NCBI RefSeq assembly: GCF_002953255.1
Contig: NZ_CP026498.1
Span: 8,994,506 to 9,058,505 of the forward strand
Direction of reading: 5' to 3'
Length of the DNA stretch: 64,000 nucleotides
From: Streptomyces sp. CB01881
Lineage (GTDB): Bacteria; Actinomycetota; Actinomycetes; Streptomycetales; Streptomycetaceae
Part shown: in pieces, positions 8,923 to 16,765 of the stretch
Layout of the letters: each line of letters opens with the position of its first letter
Numbering within the stretch: the stretch's first letter is position 1
Made by a program: the position numbers and the translations under genes
The notes under the pieces: generated by a model
The model's database searches: none
Told to the model about the DNA's origin: nothing
The model's input: only the letters and a program-made list of their open reading frames with translations

Positions 8923-9026
8923 GTGGGGTGCCTCTCGGGACGGCCGGCCACGGCCTCGCGAGGGGGCGCGGGCGGCGGCGGGCGGGGGTGTGGTCCGGTG
9001 CGGGGAGCTGCGCGGTGCAGCTTCAA

Positions 9027-9054
9027 CGTGGACTAGACCAGCTGTGCACGTCAA
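9027..9054 (-). promoter_or_regulatory. Predicted DasR-type operator (dre) with -35 box of the chitinase gene
   Basis: Bases 9029-9040 read TGGACTAGACCA, 11 of 12 matches to the DasR core TGGTCTAGACCA, and flank a TTGACG -35-like hexamer on the minus strand (9049-9054). DasR is the GntR-family repressor of chitin and N-acetylglucosamine genes in Streptomyces, and similar elements occur in chitinase promoters. The position, 105-120 bp before the start codon, suits repression at the promoter. No convincing -10 hexamer was seen. Confidence 0.75.
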
Positions 9055-9136
9055 GCACCTACGGCACATCAGAGGCGGCTGCTGGGAAGGTTTTAGGAAC
9101 GGTTTAAGGGTCCGGCCGTCGGTCCTCCGGCCGTTG

Positions 9137-9177
9137 GTGTGCCGTGTGCCGTGTGCCGTGTGCCGTGTGCCGTGTGC
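9137..9177. repeat. Heptamer tandem repeat (GTGTGCC)n
   Basis: Five perfect copies of GTGTGCC (9137-9171) and a sixth partial copy lie in the 366-bp gap between the divergent chitinase and acetyltransferase genes. The gap otherwise holds the DasR-type site and the ribosome site of the downstream gene. A simple-sequence tract of this type is prone to copy-number slippage. Confidence 0.85.
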
Positions 9178-9288
9178 GGGGCGGTGTGCGGGGCCGACCG
9201 TTATTCGGTTGACCCGGCGACGGGCCTGGGCTGCACTGTGGCGGGACCACGGCCGTGGTGCAGGCATCCCGAGGAGGCAAGGGCAGCG

Positions 9289-10530
9289 ATGGAGATCCGT
9301 CCCACGACCGACCAGGACCTCGACGTCTTCGTCGGCACGCTCCACACCGCGTTCGGGCTCTTCCCGGAGACCCCGAACGAGGACGGCGGCGGGGTCTGGT
9401 GGTCGGCGTACGAGATGGAGCGCAACCTGCTGGCCGTGACGGCGGACGGTCGCCCCGTCGGCACCGCCGGTGCGTACTCCTTCGAACTCACCCTGCCCGG
9501 TGCGGTCCTCGTCCCGGTCTCCGGGGTCACCGCCGTCGGCGTCCTGCCCTCGCACCGGCGCCAGGGCGTGCTCACCGCGATGATGCGGCACCAGCTCACC
9601 GCACTGCGGGCCCGCGGGGAGTGCCTCTCCGTACTTCTGGCCTCCGAGGCCCTGATCTACCGCAGGTTCGGCTACGGACCGGCGACCTACACGGCACGCC
9701 TGACGGTGCCGCGCCACCGGGCGGCGCCCGCCCTTCCCCGGGCACGCACAGCGGCCGGCGCGCCGGCGCCCGGCCCGCACACCGGCTCGATCGAGGTGCT
9801 GCGCCGTACCGAGTGCGGCGGGATCCTGGAAGAGGTCTACGACCGCTACCGCCGCGCCCAGCCCGGCGCGCTGTCCCGGCCGCACCGCTGGTGGGCGCTG
9901 GGCGCGGGACAGCCCCCGATATCCCCCGCACCGCGCTACATCGCCCTCCACCGGGACGCCGACGGCGTCCCCGACGGGTACGCCGGCTACACGCTCGGCG
10001 AGGCCGGGGCCGGGACCCTGACCGTCGACGAGACCATCGCCGTCGACGACGCCGTCCACACGGCCCTGGCCCGCTTCCTGCTCGAACACGACCTGGTCAC
10101 CCAGGTCGTGTTCAAACACGCCCCGACCGGACACCCGCTGCGCTGGCAGTTCGAGGACTTCCGCGCCGGCGAGGTGACCGGCGACACCGACTGGCTCTGG
10201 CTGCGGCTGCTGGACGTCCCGCGTGCGCTCGCCGCGCGCGGCTGGTCCACGGACGGCGAGCTCGTCCTCGACGTCGACGACCCGTTCCTCGGCGAGCACG
10301 GCCGCTACCTCCTCACCGTCCGCGACGGCAAGGCCGACTGCGCCCCGACGGACCGGGAACCCGACCTCTCCCTGGACATCAGCGACCTCGGCTCGGTCTA
10401 CCTCGGCGGCACCACCCCGAGCACGCTCGTACGCGCCGGACACATCCGCGCCCACCACCCCGGCGCCGCCACCCTCGCCGACACCCTCTTCCGCGCCGAA
10501 CGCCCCCCGCACTGCCTCCACTGGTTCTGA
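9289..10530 (+). CDS. Eis-like GNAT N-acetyltransferase
   Basis: 413 residues, close to the usual 400-410 of Eis. The N-terminal GNAT domain carries the acetyl-CoA loop VLPSHRRQGVLTAMM (about 86-99) and the IYRRFGYGPAT stretch whose Y128 matches the general-acid tyrosine of Eis; a second GNAT-like domain and a C-terminal SCP2-like domain follow, ending in HCLHWF with the free terminal carboxylate used as base in Eis. Eis proteins acetylate several amines of aminoglycosides and protein lysines; hexamer formation is usual. The antibiotic range here is unknown. GAGGAGG precedes ATG 9289. Monocistronic, convergent with the next gene. Confidence 0.88.
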   Translation: MEIRPTTDQDLDVFVGTLHTAFGLFPETPNEDGGGVWWSAYEMERNLLAVTADGRPVGTAGAYSFELTLPGAVLVPVSGVTAVGVLPSHRRQGVLTAMMRHQLTALRARGECLSVLLASEALIYRRFGYGPATYTARLTVPRHRAAPALPRARTAAGAPAPGPHTGSIEVLRRTECGGILEEVYDRYRRAQPGALSRPHRWWALGAGQPPISPAPRYIALHRDADGVPDGYAGYTLGEAGAGTLTVDETIAVDDAVHTALARFLLEHDLVTQVVFKHAPTGHPLRWQFEDFRAGEVTGDTDWLWLRLLDVPRALAARGWSTDGELVLDVDDPFLGEHGRYLLTVRDGKADCAPTDREPDLSLDISDLGSVYLGGTTPSTLVRAGHIRAHHPGAATLADTLFRAERPPHCLHWF

Positions 10531-10675
10531 CCGGGCGCTCGCCGGCCGTGCGCGGATTCCCTCAGCGCGGTCGGCCGCCGGGCGGTGGCGTGGTGCGCCG
10601 CCCGCAGCCGCGGGTCCGGGAACGCCGGCGGGCCGGCGGTGGGGAACCGTCGGCCCGCCGGGGTGTGGGGTCGGG

Positions 10676-11300
10676 TCAGCAGGTGGGGCAGGGCTTGCAC
10701 TGCTGGACCTGGACGTTGTCGAGCACCGGGCCGGCGTTGCCGGCGGTGGTGCCGGCGAACGCCAGCGTGGTGGAGGCGTTGGTCGCCACGAAGGTGAACT
10801 GGCGGGTCACGTAGCCCATGTTGGCGGCGGACTTGCCGGTGGTGTCGAAGGAGAAGTCCTGGAAGTCCTGGCCGTCGACAAGCGCCCGCCCGGTCTTGAC
10901 CACGGGCCCGTTGTTGGGGTTCCCGGCGATGGAGTAGCTCACGGTGTAGGTGGCGCCCGGCGTGGTGGTGAAGGTCTGGGCGACGGCGCCCGCGCCGGTG
11001 CCGGTCAGGTCGACCGACTGGTCGCCCTCGGCGGCCTGCCAGTACCCGGCGCCGATCAGGTCGACGGAGCCGGCGGTGACCCGCCACGGGCCGATGGTCT
11101 GCCCGGCGGCGAGGGTGACGAAGGTGTTCGCGGCCACCTTCGGGGTTTCGAAGCTGCCGTCGTCGAAGCGGCTGAGGGCCCGGGTCCGGGCCGCCGCGCG
11201 GTCGGCGGTGGTGGCCGGCCTGGGCGGGCACCGCCGTCGCGGCGAGGCCGGCGAGGAGCAGGGCGGTGACGGCGGCGGTGCGGGTGCGCGGGACCGACAT
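10676..11300 (-). pseudogene. Choice-of-anchor C family secreted protein, apparent frameshift
   Basis: ATG 11300 encodes a good signal peptide ending in AVPAQA, but that frame then runs into Arg/Pro-rich nonsense. The mature part continues in a frame displaced by one base: FDDGSFETPK, then AAGQTIGPWRV, YWQAAEGDQSVDL, FTTTPGATYTVSYS and LDNVQVQQCKPC, the standard choice-of-anchor C (discoidin/DUF642-like) beta-sandwich seen in secreted Streptomyces proteins. The shift lies near 11210-11220, at GGCCGGCC. The only start in the second frame is GTG 11137, too late to include the DGSFETP strand. It is either an inactivated gene or a sequencing indel. Confidence 0.75.
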
Positions 11301-11763
11301 GGGGACCTCCCGGGTGGAAGCGGTGGAAGTGGCGCAAGCGGTGCTTACGGCGGAGGGGCCTGACGCGGGCTCAACAACGCTCATGGTCGGGAACCGTGGT
11401 GGCATATGCCTAGGCCGGGGCGTCAGTGCCTGGTGGTGCGGGGCGAGATTCGTGGGCTTTCACGCGCCGGTTTGGCACGGCGACGCTCACCGCCGACCGG
11501 GAATCCGCCTGCGGCCAGGCGTCCGAACAGGTCCTTCGCCCGTCGGGCCGCACCGGTGGGCCGTGCCGGGGCGGTGCCGGGGCGGTGCCCGGGCGTCCCG
11601 GTGCCGGACGGCCCCGCCGGGCCGCCGTTGCACACGACCGATCCGCACGTCTCGGCCACGCTTCGTACGCCCCCGGTGGGCCGTGCGGTCCGCGGCCGGG
11701 CGGGGGACGTCCGCCCTGTGAAATGCTCCGCGCCGCGGCCGGTTGCCTCCCTACGGTGACCCG
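11301..11763. other. Intergenic region without recognisable gene
   Basis: 463 bp between the divergent choice-of-anchor C gene and the SGNH hydrolase gene. It contains the 10-bp palindrome GGCATATGCC (11402-11411 area), a possible site for a regulator, and otherwise only GC-rich sequence with overlapping spurious ORFs in all frames. Promoters for both flanking genes should lie here but none is convincing. Confidence 0.6.
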
Positions 11764-12390
11764 ATGATCAAGGACTTGCGCGTCTGTTTCATCGGGGACT
11801 CCTTCACCCAGGGCGTCGGCGACCCGGAGTTCCGGGGCTGGGTCGGTCGGGTGCTCCAGGCGACCGCGGCGGCCGCAGGGCCGCCCGAGGACCTCACGGC
11901 CTTCAACCTGGGCATCCGGCGCAACACCTCGGCCGACGTGCTGCGCCGGATCTGGCCGGAGGCCGACGCGCGGACCCTGCCCGGGGCCGACAACCGGCTG
12001 GTGGTCTCGGTCGGCGCCAACGACACCACCCTGGAGGATGGCCGGCCTCGGGTGGCGCCGGACCGCTGCCTGGAGAACCTGGCCGCGCTGCTGGACGGCG
12101 CCCGCGAGCGCGGCCTCGGCGTCCTGGTGGTCGGGCCGCCCCCGGTGGTCGGTTGGGGCGCCGAACACCTGGGCCGGCTGCTGACCCTGGCCGCGGGGAC
12201 GGCGGCGCTCTGTGCCGCACGCGGCGTGCCGTTCGTCGACGTGACGGCCGCGCTCGCCGCGGATCCGGTCTGGGTCGCCGAGGCGGGCGGCGGCGACGGC
12301 GCCCACCCGGGGGCGGGCGGCTACCGGTTGCTCGCCGACCTCGTGCTGGCCGGCGGCTGGCGGGAGTGGCTCGCCGGGGAGGCGGCTTGA
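11764..12390 (+). CDS. SGNH/GDSL hydrolase family protein
   Basis: 208 residues. Block I is FIGDSFTQGVGDPEF with the nucleophile serine of GDS; block III GANDTT supplies the oxyanion asparagine; block V DGAHPGAGGY supplies the catalytic Asp and His. No signal peptide, so an intracellular esterase or lipase of the SGNH fold. Start taken at ATG 11764 because the conserved strand begins there; an in-frame TTG at 11743 is possible. The ribosome site is weak. It is followed after 64 bp by the aldo/keto reductase on the same strand. Confidence 0.85.
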   Translation: MIKDLRVCFIGDSFTQGVGDPEFRGWVGRVLQATAAAAGPPEDLTAFNLGIRRNTSADVLRRIWPEADARTLPGADNRLVVSVGANDTTLEDGRPRVAPDRCLENLAALLDGARERGLGVLVVGPPPVVGWGAEHLGRLLTLAAGTAALCAARGVPFVDVTAALAADPVWVAEAGGGDGAHPGAGGYRLLADLVLAGGWREWLAGEAA

Positions 12391-12454
12391 CCTAGAGCGC
12401 ACTCGAAGAGAGAGGGTGAAGCCGTTGATCCGCGACATGAAGGAGCACCGGAAG

Positions 12455-13411
12455 ATGCGTACCTCCACACTTGGTCAGCAGGGTCCCGAGGTCGGCGTGG
12501 TCGGCCTCGGCTGCATGGGCATGACCTGGGCCTACGACCTGCAGAACCGCGACGACGAGACCTCGGTGCGGGTGATCCGGGAGGCGCTGGACCTCGGCGT
12601 CACCCTGATCGACACCGCCGACGTCTACGGCCCGTACAGCAACGAGGAGGTCGTCGGCGCCGCGCTGGCCGGCCCGTACCGGGAGCGCGCGGTGCTGGCC
12701 ACCAAGGTCGGCCTGGTGGCCGGCACCGGCGACAAGCGGGTGGAGAACAACGGCCGGCCCGAGCACGTGCGGCGCTCGATCGACGAGAGCCTGCGCCGGC
12801 TCGGCACCGACCACGTCGACCTCTACCAGCTGCACCGGGTGGACCCGCAGGTGCCGATCGAGGAGACCTGGGGTGCGTTCGCCGAGGTCGTCGCGGCCGG
12901 AAAGGCGCGTCTGATCGGGCTCTCCGAGGTGAGCGTCGAGGAGATCAAGCGGGCGCAGGCGGTGCACCCGGTGGCGTCGGTGCAGTCCGAACTGTCGCTC
13001 TGGACGCGGGACGCGCTGGCCGAGGTGGTGCCGTACACCGAGGCGGAGGGCATCGCCTTCCTGCCGTTCTCGCCGCTCGGCCGGGGCTTCCTCACCGGCA
13101 GCATCTCCTCCGCCGACCAGCTGCCGGCGGACGACTTCCGCCGCTCGCTGCCGCGGTTCCAGAAGGACGCGCTGGCGGCCAACCTGGCACTGGTGGAGAA
13201 GGTGAAGGAGGTCGCCGCGCGGGTCGGTGCGACGCCGGCGCAGGTGGCGCTGGCCTGGGTGCTGGCGCAGGGCCGCTACGTCCTGCCGATCCCGGGCACG
13301 AAGACGCCGAAGTACCTGGTGGACAACGCGGGCGCGGCCGACGTGGTGCTCCCGGCGGCGGACCTCGCCGAGCTGGACGCGCTCCAGGCCCCGACCGGCG
13401 GGCGGTACTGA
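12455..13411 (+). CDS. Aldo/keto reductase
   Basis: 318 residues spanning the whole (alpha/beta)8 family. The catalytic tetrad is visible: Asp and Tyr in DTADVYGPYSN, Lys in LATKVGLV, His in LYQLHRVD. The C-terminal NADPH site shows IPGTKTPKYLVDN. Such enzymes reduce aldehydes and ketones using NADPH in the cytoplasm; this sequence resembles the AKR13-like group common in actinobacteria. ATG 12455 was chosen because AAGGAG lies 9 bp upstream; an in-frame GTG at 12416 would add 13 residues without a family match. Probably transcribed alone or from the SGNH promoter. Confidence 0.9.
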   Translation: MRTSTLGQQGPEVGVVGLGCMGMTWAYDLQNRDDETSVRVIREALDLGVTLIDTADVYGPYSNEEVVGAALAGPYRERAVLATKVGLVAGTGDKRVENNGRPEHVRRSIDESLRRLGTDHVDLYQLHRVDPQVPIEETWGAFAEVVAAGKARLIGLSEVSVEEIKRAQAVHPVASVQSELSLWTRDALAEVVPYTEAEGIAFLPFSPLGRGFLTGSISSADQLPADDFRRSLPRFQKDALAANLALVEKVKEVAARVGATPAQVALAWVLAQGRYVLPIPGTKTPKYLVDNAGAADVVLPAADLAELDALQAPTGGRY

Positions 13412-13433
13412 GCGCCCCGGTGGTACCGGGTCC

Positions 13434-13472
13434 CCGGGGCGGGCCGTCGGAACACCCGGCGGGCCGCCCCGG
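13434..13472. terminator. GC-rich stem-loop between convergent genes
   Basis: CCGGGGCGG (13434-13442) pairs perfectly with CCGCCCCGG (13464-13472) around a 21-base loop. It lies 22 bp after the aldo/keto reductase stop and directly before the end of the convergent acetyltransferase gene, so it probably terminates both transcripts. There is no T-tract, as is common in high-GC actinobacteria. Confidence 0.55.
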
Positions 13473-13473
13473 C

Positions 13474-14055
13474 TCACCGCTCCTTGACCCAGACCAGCTG
13501 CCGCCCCGTCTCGCCCGGCGCCCGGACCGCCGCGTCGGCGATCCGGGCGAGCCGGTAGCCGAGCTTGCGCGGCACGGCGGCGCTGGCCGCGTTGGCCTGG
13601 TCGCAGTGGATCTCCACCCGCCCGACGCCGGGCAGGGCGAGCGCGGCCCCGGTGAGCGCCTCGGCGGCGGTGGTGGCGATGCCCCGGCCGACGTGGTCCG
13701 CGCCCACCCAGTAGCCGATCTCCAGTGCGCCCGGGCCGATCCGGCCGTGCAGGCCGAACGAGCCGATCACGCTGCCGGGCCGGGCGTCCAGGCCGACCAG
13801 GTAGATGAAGTCGGTGCCGGCGTCCCAGGCCGCGATCCCGGCTCTGGTGACCTCGGCGGTCTGGGCGGGGCTGGGCGCCTCGGCCGCCCACTCCAGCCAG
13901 GGCCGCAGGTGCTCCAGGTTCGCGCGGACGGCGGCGTTGAGCGCGGCCGCGTGGTCGGTCGAGCGGCGGTGCAGCGAGACGCCGCCGGCCAGCCGCAGCA
14001 GTTCCGGCGGCCGGCCGGGGGAGACCTCACAGGACCGGGGCATGACAGGACTCAT
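13474..14055 (-). CDS. GNAT acetyltransferase, RimJ/RimL-like
   Basis: 193 residues. The fold order fits the ribosomal-protein-serine/alanine acetyltransferase group: VSLHRRSTDHAAALNAAV near the start, PWLEWA, then GSFGLHGRIGPGALEIGYWVG and the acetyl-CoA loop VGRGIATTAAEAL, ending with VEIHCDQANAASAAVPRKLGY. The substrate, an N-terminal amine or a small molecule, cannot be decided. Start is uncertain: ATG 14055 or ATG 14043, neither with a good ribosome site. Confidence 0.85.
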   Translation of the reverse strand: MSPVMPRSCEVSPGRPPELLRLAGGVSLHRRSTDHAAALNAAVRANLEHLRPWLEWAAEAPSPAQTAEVTRAGIAAWDAGTDFIYLVGLDARPGSVIGSFGLHGRIGPGALEIGYWVGADHVGRGIATTAAEALTGAALALPGVGRVEIHCDQANAASAAVPRKLGYRLARIADAAVRAPGETGRQLVWVKER

Positions 14056-14130
14056 GACCGCGATTATGACCATGGTCCAGACCTGCCACCACCGGGAACG
14101 CGCCGGGACGGGGCGCAGCCCGGGGGCGCG

Positions 14131-14817
14131 TCAGAGGCGCACCAGGACGTCGTCGAGCTCCTTGCGCCGAAGGTCGGGGACGCGCGCGCCGTCCGCGGGG
14201 TAGCCCACCGGGATCACGTACGCGGCCCGTTCCTCGGACGGCCGTTCGCACACCTCGTTGAGGAACCTCATCGGGCTCGGGGTGTGGGTGAGCGTGGCCA
14301 GCCCGGCCTGGTGCAGGGTGGCGAGCAGCAGGCCGACCGCGATGCCGACCGACTCCTTGGTGTAGTAGGGGCGCGGCGAGTGCGGGCCCTTGTGCACCTC
14401 GAACACCACGATCACGGCGGGCGCGTCCTCCAGGAAGGGCTTGCGCCAGTCGGTGCCGATCGGGGCCAGCGCGGCCAGCCACTCCTCGGAGGCCCGGTGC
14501 GCGTAGAACTCGCGTTCCTCCGCCTCGGCGGCCTCGCGCAGGGCCCGCTTGCGCTCCGGGTCGGTGATCACCACGAACCGCCACGGCTGGACGTGCGCGC
14601 CGCTGGGTGCGGTGTTCGCGGTGCGGACCGCCCACTCGACCACGCCGTCCGGGATCGGGCGGGTCGAGTAGTCGCGGACGGTCCGGCGCTGCGCCATCAC
14701 GTCGTGGAAGGAACGGCTGCGCGCCTCCGCCTCGTGGGCGGGCACGGTCATCGGGGTCAGCGGGACGGTGGGGTGGGGCGTCCCGGCCGCGGTGTCGTCA
14801 ACTGCACTGTCAACCAT
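14131..14817 (-). CDS. Nitroreductase-fold flavoprotein resembling iodotyrosine deiodinase
   Basis: 228 residues; FMN-dependent nitroreductase fold with RRTVRDYSTRPIP, the NTAPSGAHVQPWRFVV block and a C-terminal IPVGYP...VPDLRRK. These blocks follow mammalian and bacterial iodotyrosine deiodinase (IYD) more closely than ordinary nitroreductases. The IYD lid residues that clamp the halotyrosine zwitterion (Glu, Tyr four residues later, and a Lys) have counterparts in EEREFYAHRA and GTDWRKPFL. IYD removes halogen from iodo- or bromotyrosine using reduced FMN. I compared with the human sequence from memory only. The first 22 residues before an internal ATG at 14751 are not conserved, so the start may be there. 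Confidence 0.8.
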   Translation of the reverse strand: MVDSAVDDTAAGTPHPTVPLTPMTVPAHEAEARSRSFHDVMAQRRTVRDYSTRPIPDGVVEWAVRTANTAPSGAHVQPWRFVVITDPERKRALREAAEAEEREFYAHRASEEWLAALAPIGTDWRKPFLEDAPAVIVVFEVHKGPHSPRPYYTKESVGIAVGLLLATLHQAGLATLTHTPSPMRFLNEVCERPSEERAAYVIPVGYPADGARVPDLRRKELDDVLVRL

Positions 14818-14880
14818 GGCCGACAGCACAGCACATGGCGGGCGGCCGGGGAAGAGGTAAGGTCCAGACCACTTCCCCGG

Positions 14881-14965
14881 CCGCACCGGAAACGCCGGGC
14901 CCTCGCCGGAAACGCCGGGCCCGCACCGGGCCCTCGCCGGAAACACCGGGCCCTCGCCGGGCCCG
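14881..14965. repeat. Imperfect 19-20 bp tandem repeat
   Basis: Three to four copies of a CCTCGCCGGAAACGCCGGG-type unit fill the gap between the start of the nitroreductase-fold gene and the end of the ABC-F gene. CCCGG and CCGGG halves make each unit foldable, so the array may also act as terminator for the ABC-F transcript. Confidence 0.7.
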
Positions 14966-14972
14966 TCCGGGC

Positions 14973-16610
14973 TCAGCTCTCGTGGACGCGCCCGTCCCTG
15001 ACCTCGATCCGCCGGTTCACCGCGACCGTGTCCAGCATCCGCCGGTCGTGCGTGACCAGCAGCAGCGTGCCGGTGTAGGAGGCGAGTGCGGACTCCAGCT
15101 GCTCGATGGCGGGCAGGTCCAGGTGGTTGGTGGGCTCGTCCAGCACCAGCAGGTTGACCCCGCGGGCCTGGAGCAGCGCCAGCGCCGCCCGGGTGCGCTC
15201 GCCGGGGGAGAGGGTGTCGGCCGCGCGCAGCACGTGGGCCGCCTTCAGGCCGAACTTGGCCAGCAGCGTGCGCACCTCCTCCGGCGTGAGCTCCGGTACG
15301 GCGGCGGCGAACGCCTCCGCCAGCGGTTCGCCGCCGAGGAACAGCCCGCGCGCCTGGTCCACCTCGCCGACCACCACGCCCGAGCCCAGCACGGCGCTGC
15401 CGCCGTCGAGTTCGAGCCGGCCGAGCAGCGCGGCCAGCAGGGTCGACTTGCCCGCGCCGTTGGCGCCGGTGATGGCGACCCGGTCGGCCCAGTCGATCTG
15501 CAGGTCCACCGGGCCGAGGGCGAAGCCGCCGCGGCGGGCGGTCGCCGCACGCAGGGTGGCGACCACCGAGCCGGAGCGCGGCGCGGTGGCGATCTCCATC
15601 CGCAGCTCCCACTCCTTGCGGGGTTCCTCGACCACGTCGAGGCGCTCGATCATCCGCTGGGTCTGCCGGGCCTTGGCGGCCTGCTTCTCGGTGGACTCGG
15701 AGCGCATGTTGCGCCCGATCTTGTCGTTGTCGCCGGCCTTGCGGCGCGCGTTGCGCACGCCGTTCTCCATCCAGCCGCGCTGCATCCGGGCCCGGGCCTC
15801 CAGGCCCGCCTTGGTGTCGGCGTACTCCTCGAACTCCTCGCGGGCGTGCCGGCGGGCCGTCGCGCGCTCCTCCAGGTAGGCCTCGTAGCCGCCGCCGTAC
15901 AGGTTGACCTGCTGCTGGGCGAGGTCCAGCTCCAGCACCTTGGTGACGGTGCGGGCCAGGAACTCGCGGTCGTGGCTGATCAGCACGGTGCCCGCGCGCA
16001 GGCCCTTGACGAAGGACTCCAGCCGCTCCAGGCCGTCCAGGTCGAGGTCGTTGGTGGGCTCGTCGAGGAGGAAGACGTCGTAGCGGGAGAGCAGCAGCGA
16101 CGCCAGGCCCGCCCGGGCGGCCTGGCCGCCGGAGAGCGCCGTCATCGGCAGGTCGAGCGAGACCTTGAGCCCGAGCGAGTCGGCGACCTCCTCGGCCCGC
16201 TCCTCCAGGTCGGCGCCGCCGAGGTCCAGCCAGCGGTCCAGGCTGGTCGCGTACGCGTCGTCGGCGCCGGGGCGGCTCTCGACCAGGCCCTCGGTGGCCT
16301 CGTCCAGCGCGGCCTGCGCCGCCGCGACGCCCGTGCGCCGGGCCAGGAAGTCCCGGACCGACTCGCCCTCCCGCCGCTCCGGCTCCTGCGGCAGGTGGCC
16401 GACGTTGGCGGACGCCGGGCTGAGCCGCAGCGACCCGCCCTCGGGGGTGTCCAGCCCGGCCAGCAGCCGCAGCAGCGTCGACTTGCCGGCGCCGTTCACG
16501 CCGACCAGCCCGATCACGTCCCCGGGGGCGACGACCAGGTCCAGGCCGGAGAAGAGGGTGCGGTCGCCGTGGCCGGCGCTGAGGTCCTTGACTACGAGTG
16601 TGGCGCTCAT
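14973..16610 (-). CDS. ABC-F family ATPase
   Basis: 545 residues with two ATP-binding cassettes and no membrane segment, the ABC-F plan. Cassette 1: GVNGAGKST, signature TALSGGQAARAGL, Walker B YDVFLLDEPTNDLD. Cassette 2: GANGAGKST, TLSPGERTRAAL, LLVLDEPTNHLD. Between them is the charged interdomain linker (about 240-330) that enters the ribosome in translation factors and antibiotic-resistance ABC-F proteins. GGGGAC precedes ATG 16610. Role: ribosome rescue or protection against ribosome-targeting drugs; the target cannot be told. Located between the deiodinase-like gene and a lipoprotein protease, all on the same strand, with a terminator in front. Confidence 0.9.
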   Translation of the reverse strand: MSATLVVKDLSAGHGDRTLFSGLDLVVAPGDVIGLVGVNGAGKSTLLRLLAGLDTPEGGSLRLSPASANVGHLPQEPERREGESVRDFLARRTGVAAAQAALDEATEGLVESRPGADDAYATSLDRWLDLGGADLEERAEEVADSLGLKVSLDLPMTALSGGQAARAGLASLLLSRYDVFLLDEPTNDLDLDGLERLESFVKGLRAGTVLISHDREFLARTVTKVLELDLAQQQVNLYGGGYEAYLEERATARRHAREEFEEYADTKAGLEARARMQRGWMENGVRNARRKAGDNDKIGRNMRSESTEKQAAKARQTQRMIERLDVVEEPRKEWELRMEIATAPRSGSVVATLRAATARRGGFALGPVDLQIDWADRVAITGANGAGKSTLLAALLGRLELDGGSAVLGSGVVVGEVDQARGLFLGGEPLAEAFAAAVPELTPEEVRTLLAKFGLKAAHVLRAADTLSPGERTRAALALLQARGVNLLVLDEPTNHLDLPAIEQLESALASYTGTLLLVTHDRRMLDTVAVNRRIEVRDGRVHES

Positions 16611-16643
16611 GATGTCCCCGATTCTAGAAGAGCCGGGGAACGC

Positions 16644-16679
16644 GCCGGGGCCCGCGGCGGGAAGGCCGCGGGCCCCGGC
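16644..16679 (-). terminator. Perfect 15-bp stem-loop downstream of the protease gene
   Basis: GCCGGGGCCCGCGGC pairs without mismatch with its reverse complement across the 6-base loop GGGAAG. It stands between the protease stop (16766) and the ABC-F start (16610) on the same strand, so it should separate the two transcripts. No T-tract. Confidence 0.75.
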
Positions 16680-16765
16680 GGCCCGGAACACGGGTCGTCC
16701 GGGGGCGGCGCGCGTCCGGGACGCGGGCTGCCCCCGGACGCGGGCAGCTCAGGACGTGCCCTGGG

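Noticed and set aside
8930..10521. Long upstream extension of the chitinase ORF, antisense to the Eis-like gene
   Set aside because: The signal peptide, ribosome site and DasR-type site place the start at 8922.
14820..15612. N-terminal extension of the nitroreductase frame into the ABC-F gene
   Set aside because: Antisense-frame shadow; real start is at 14817 or 14751.
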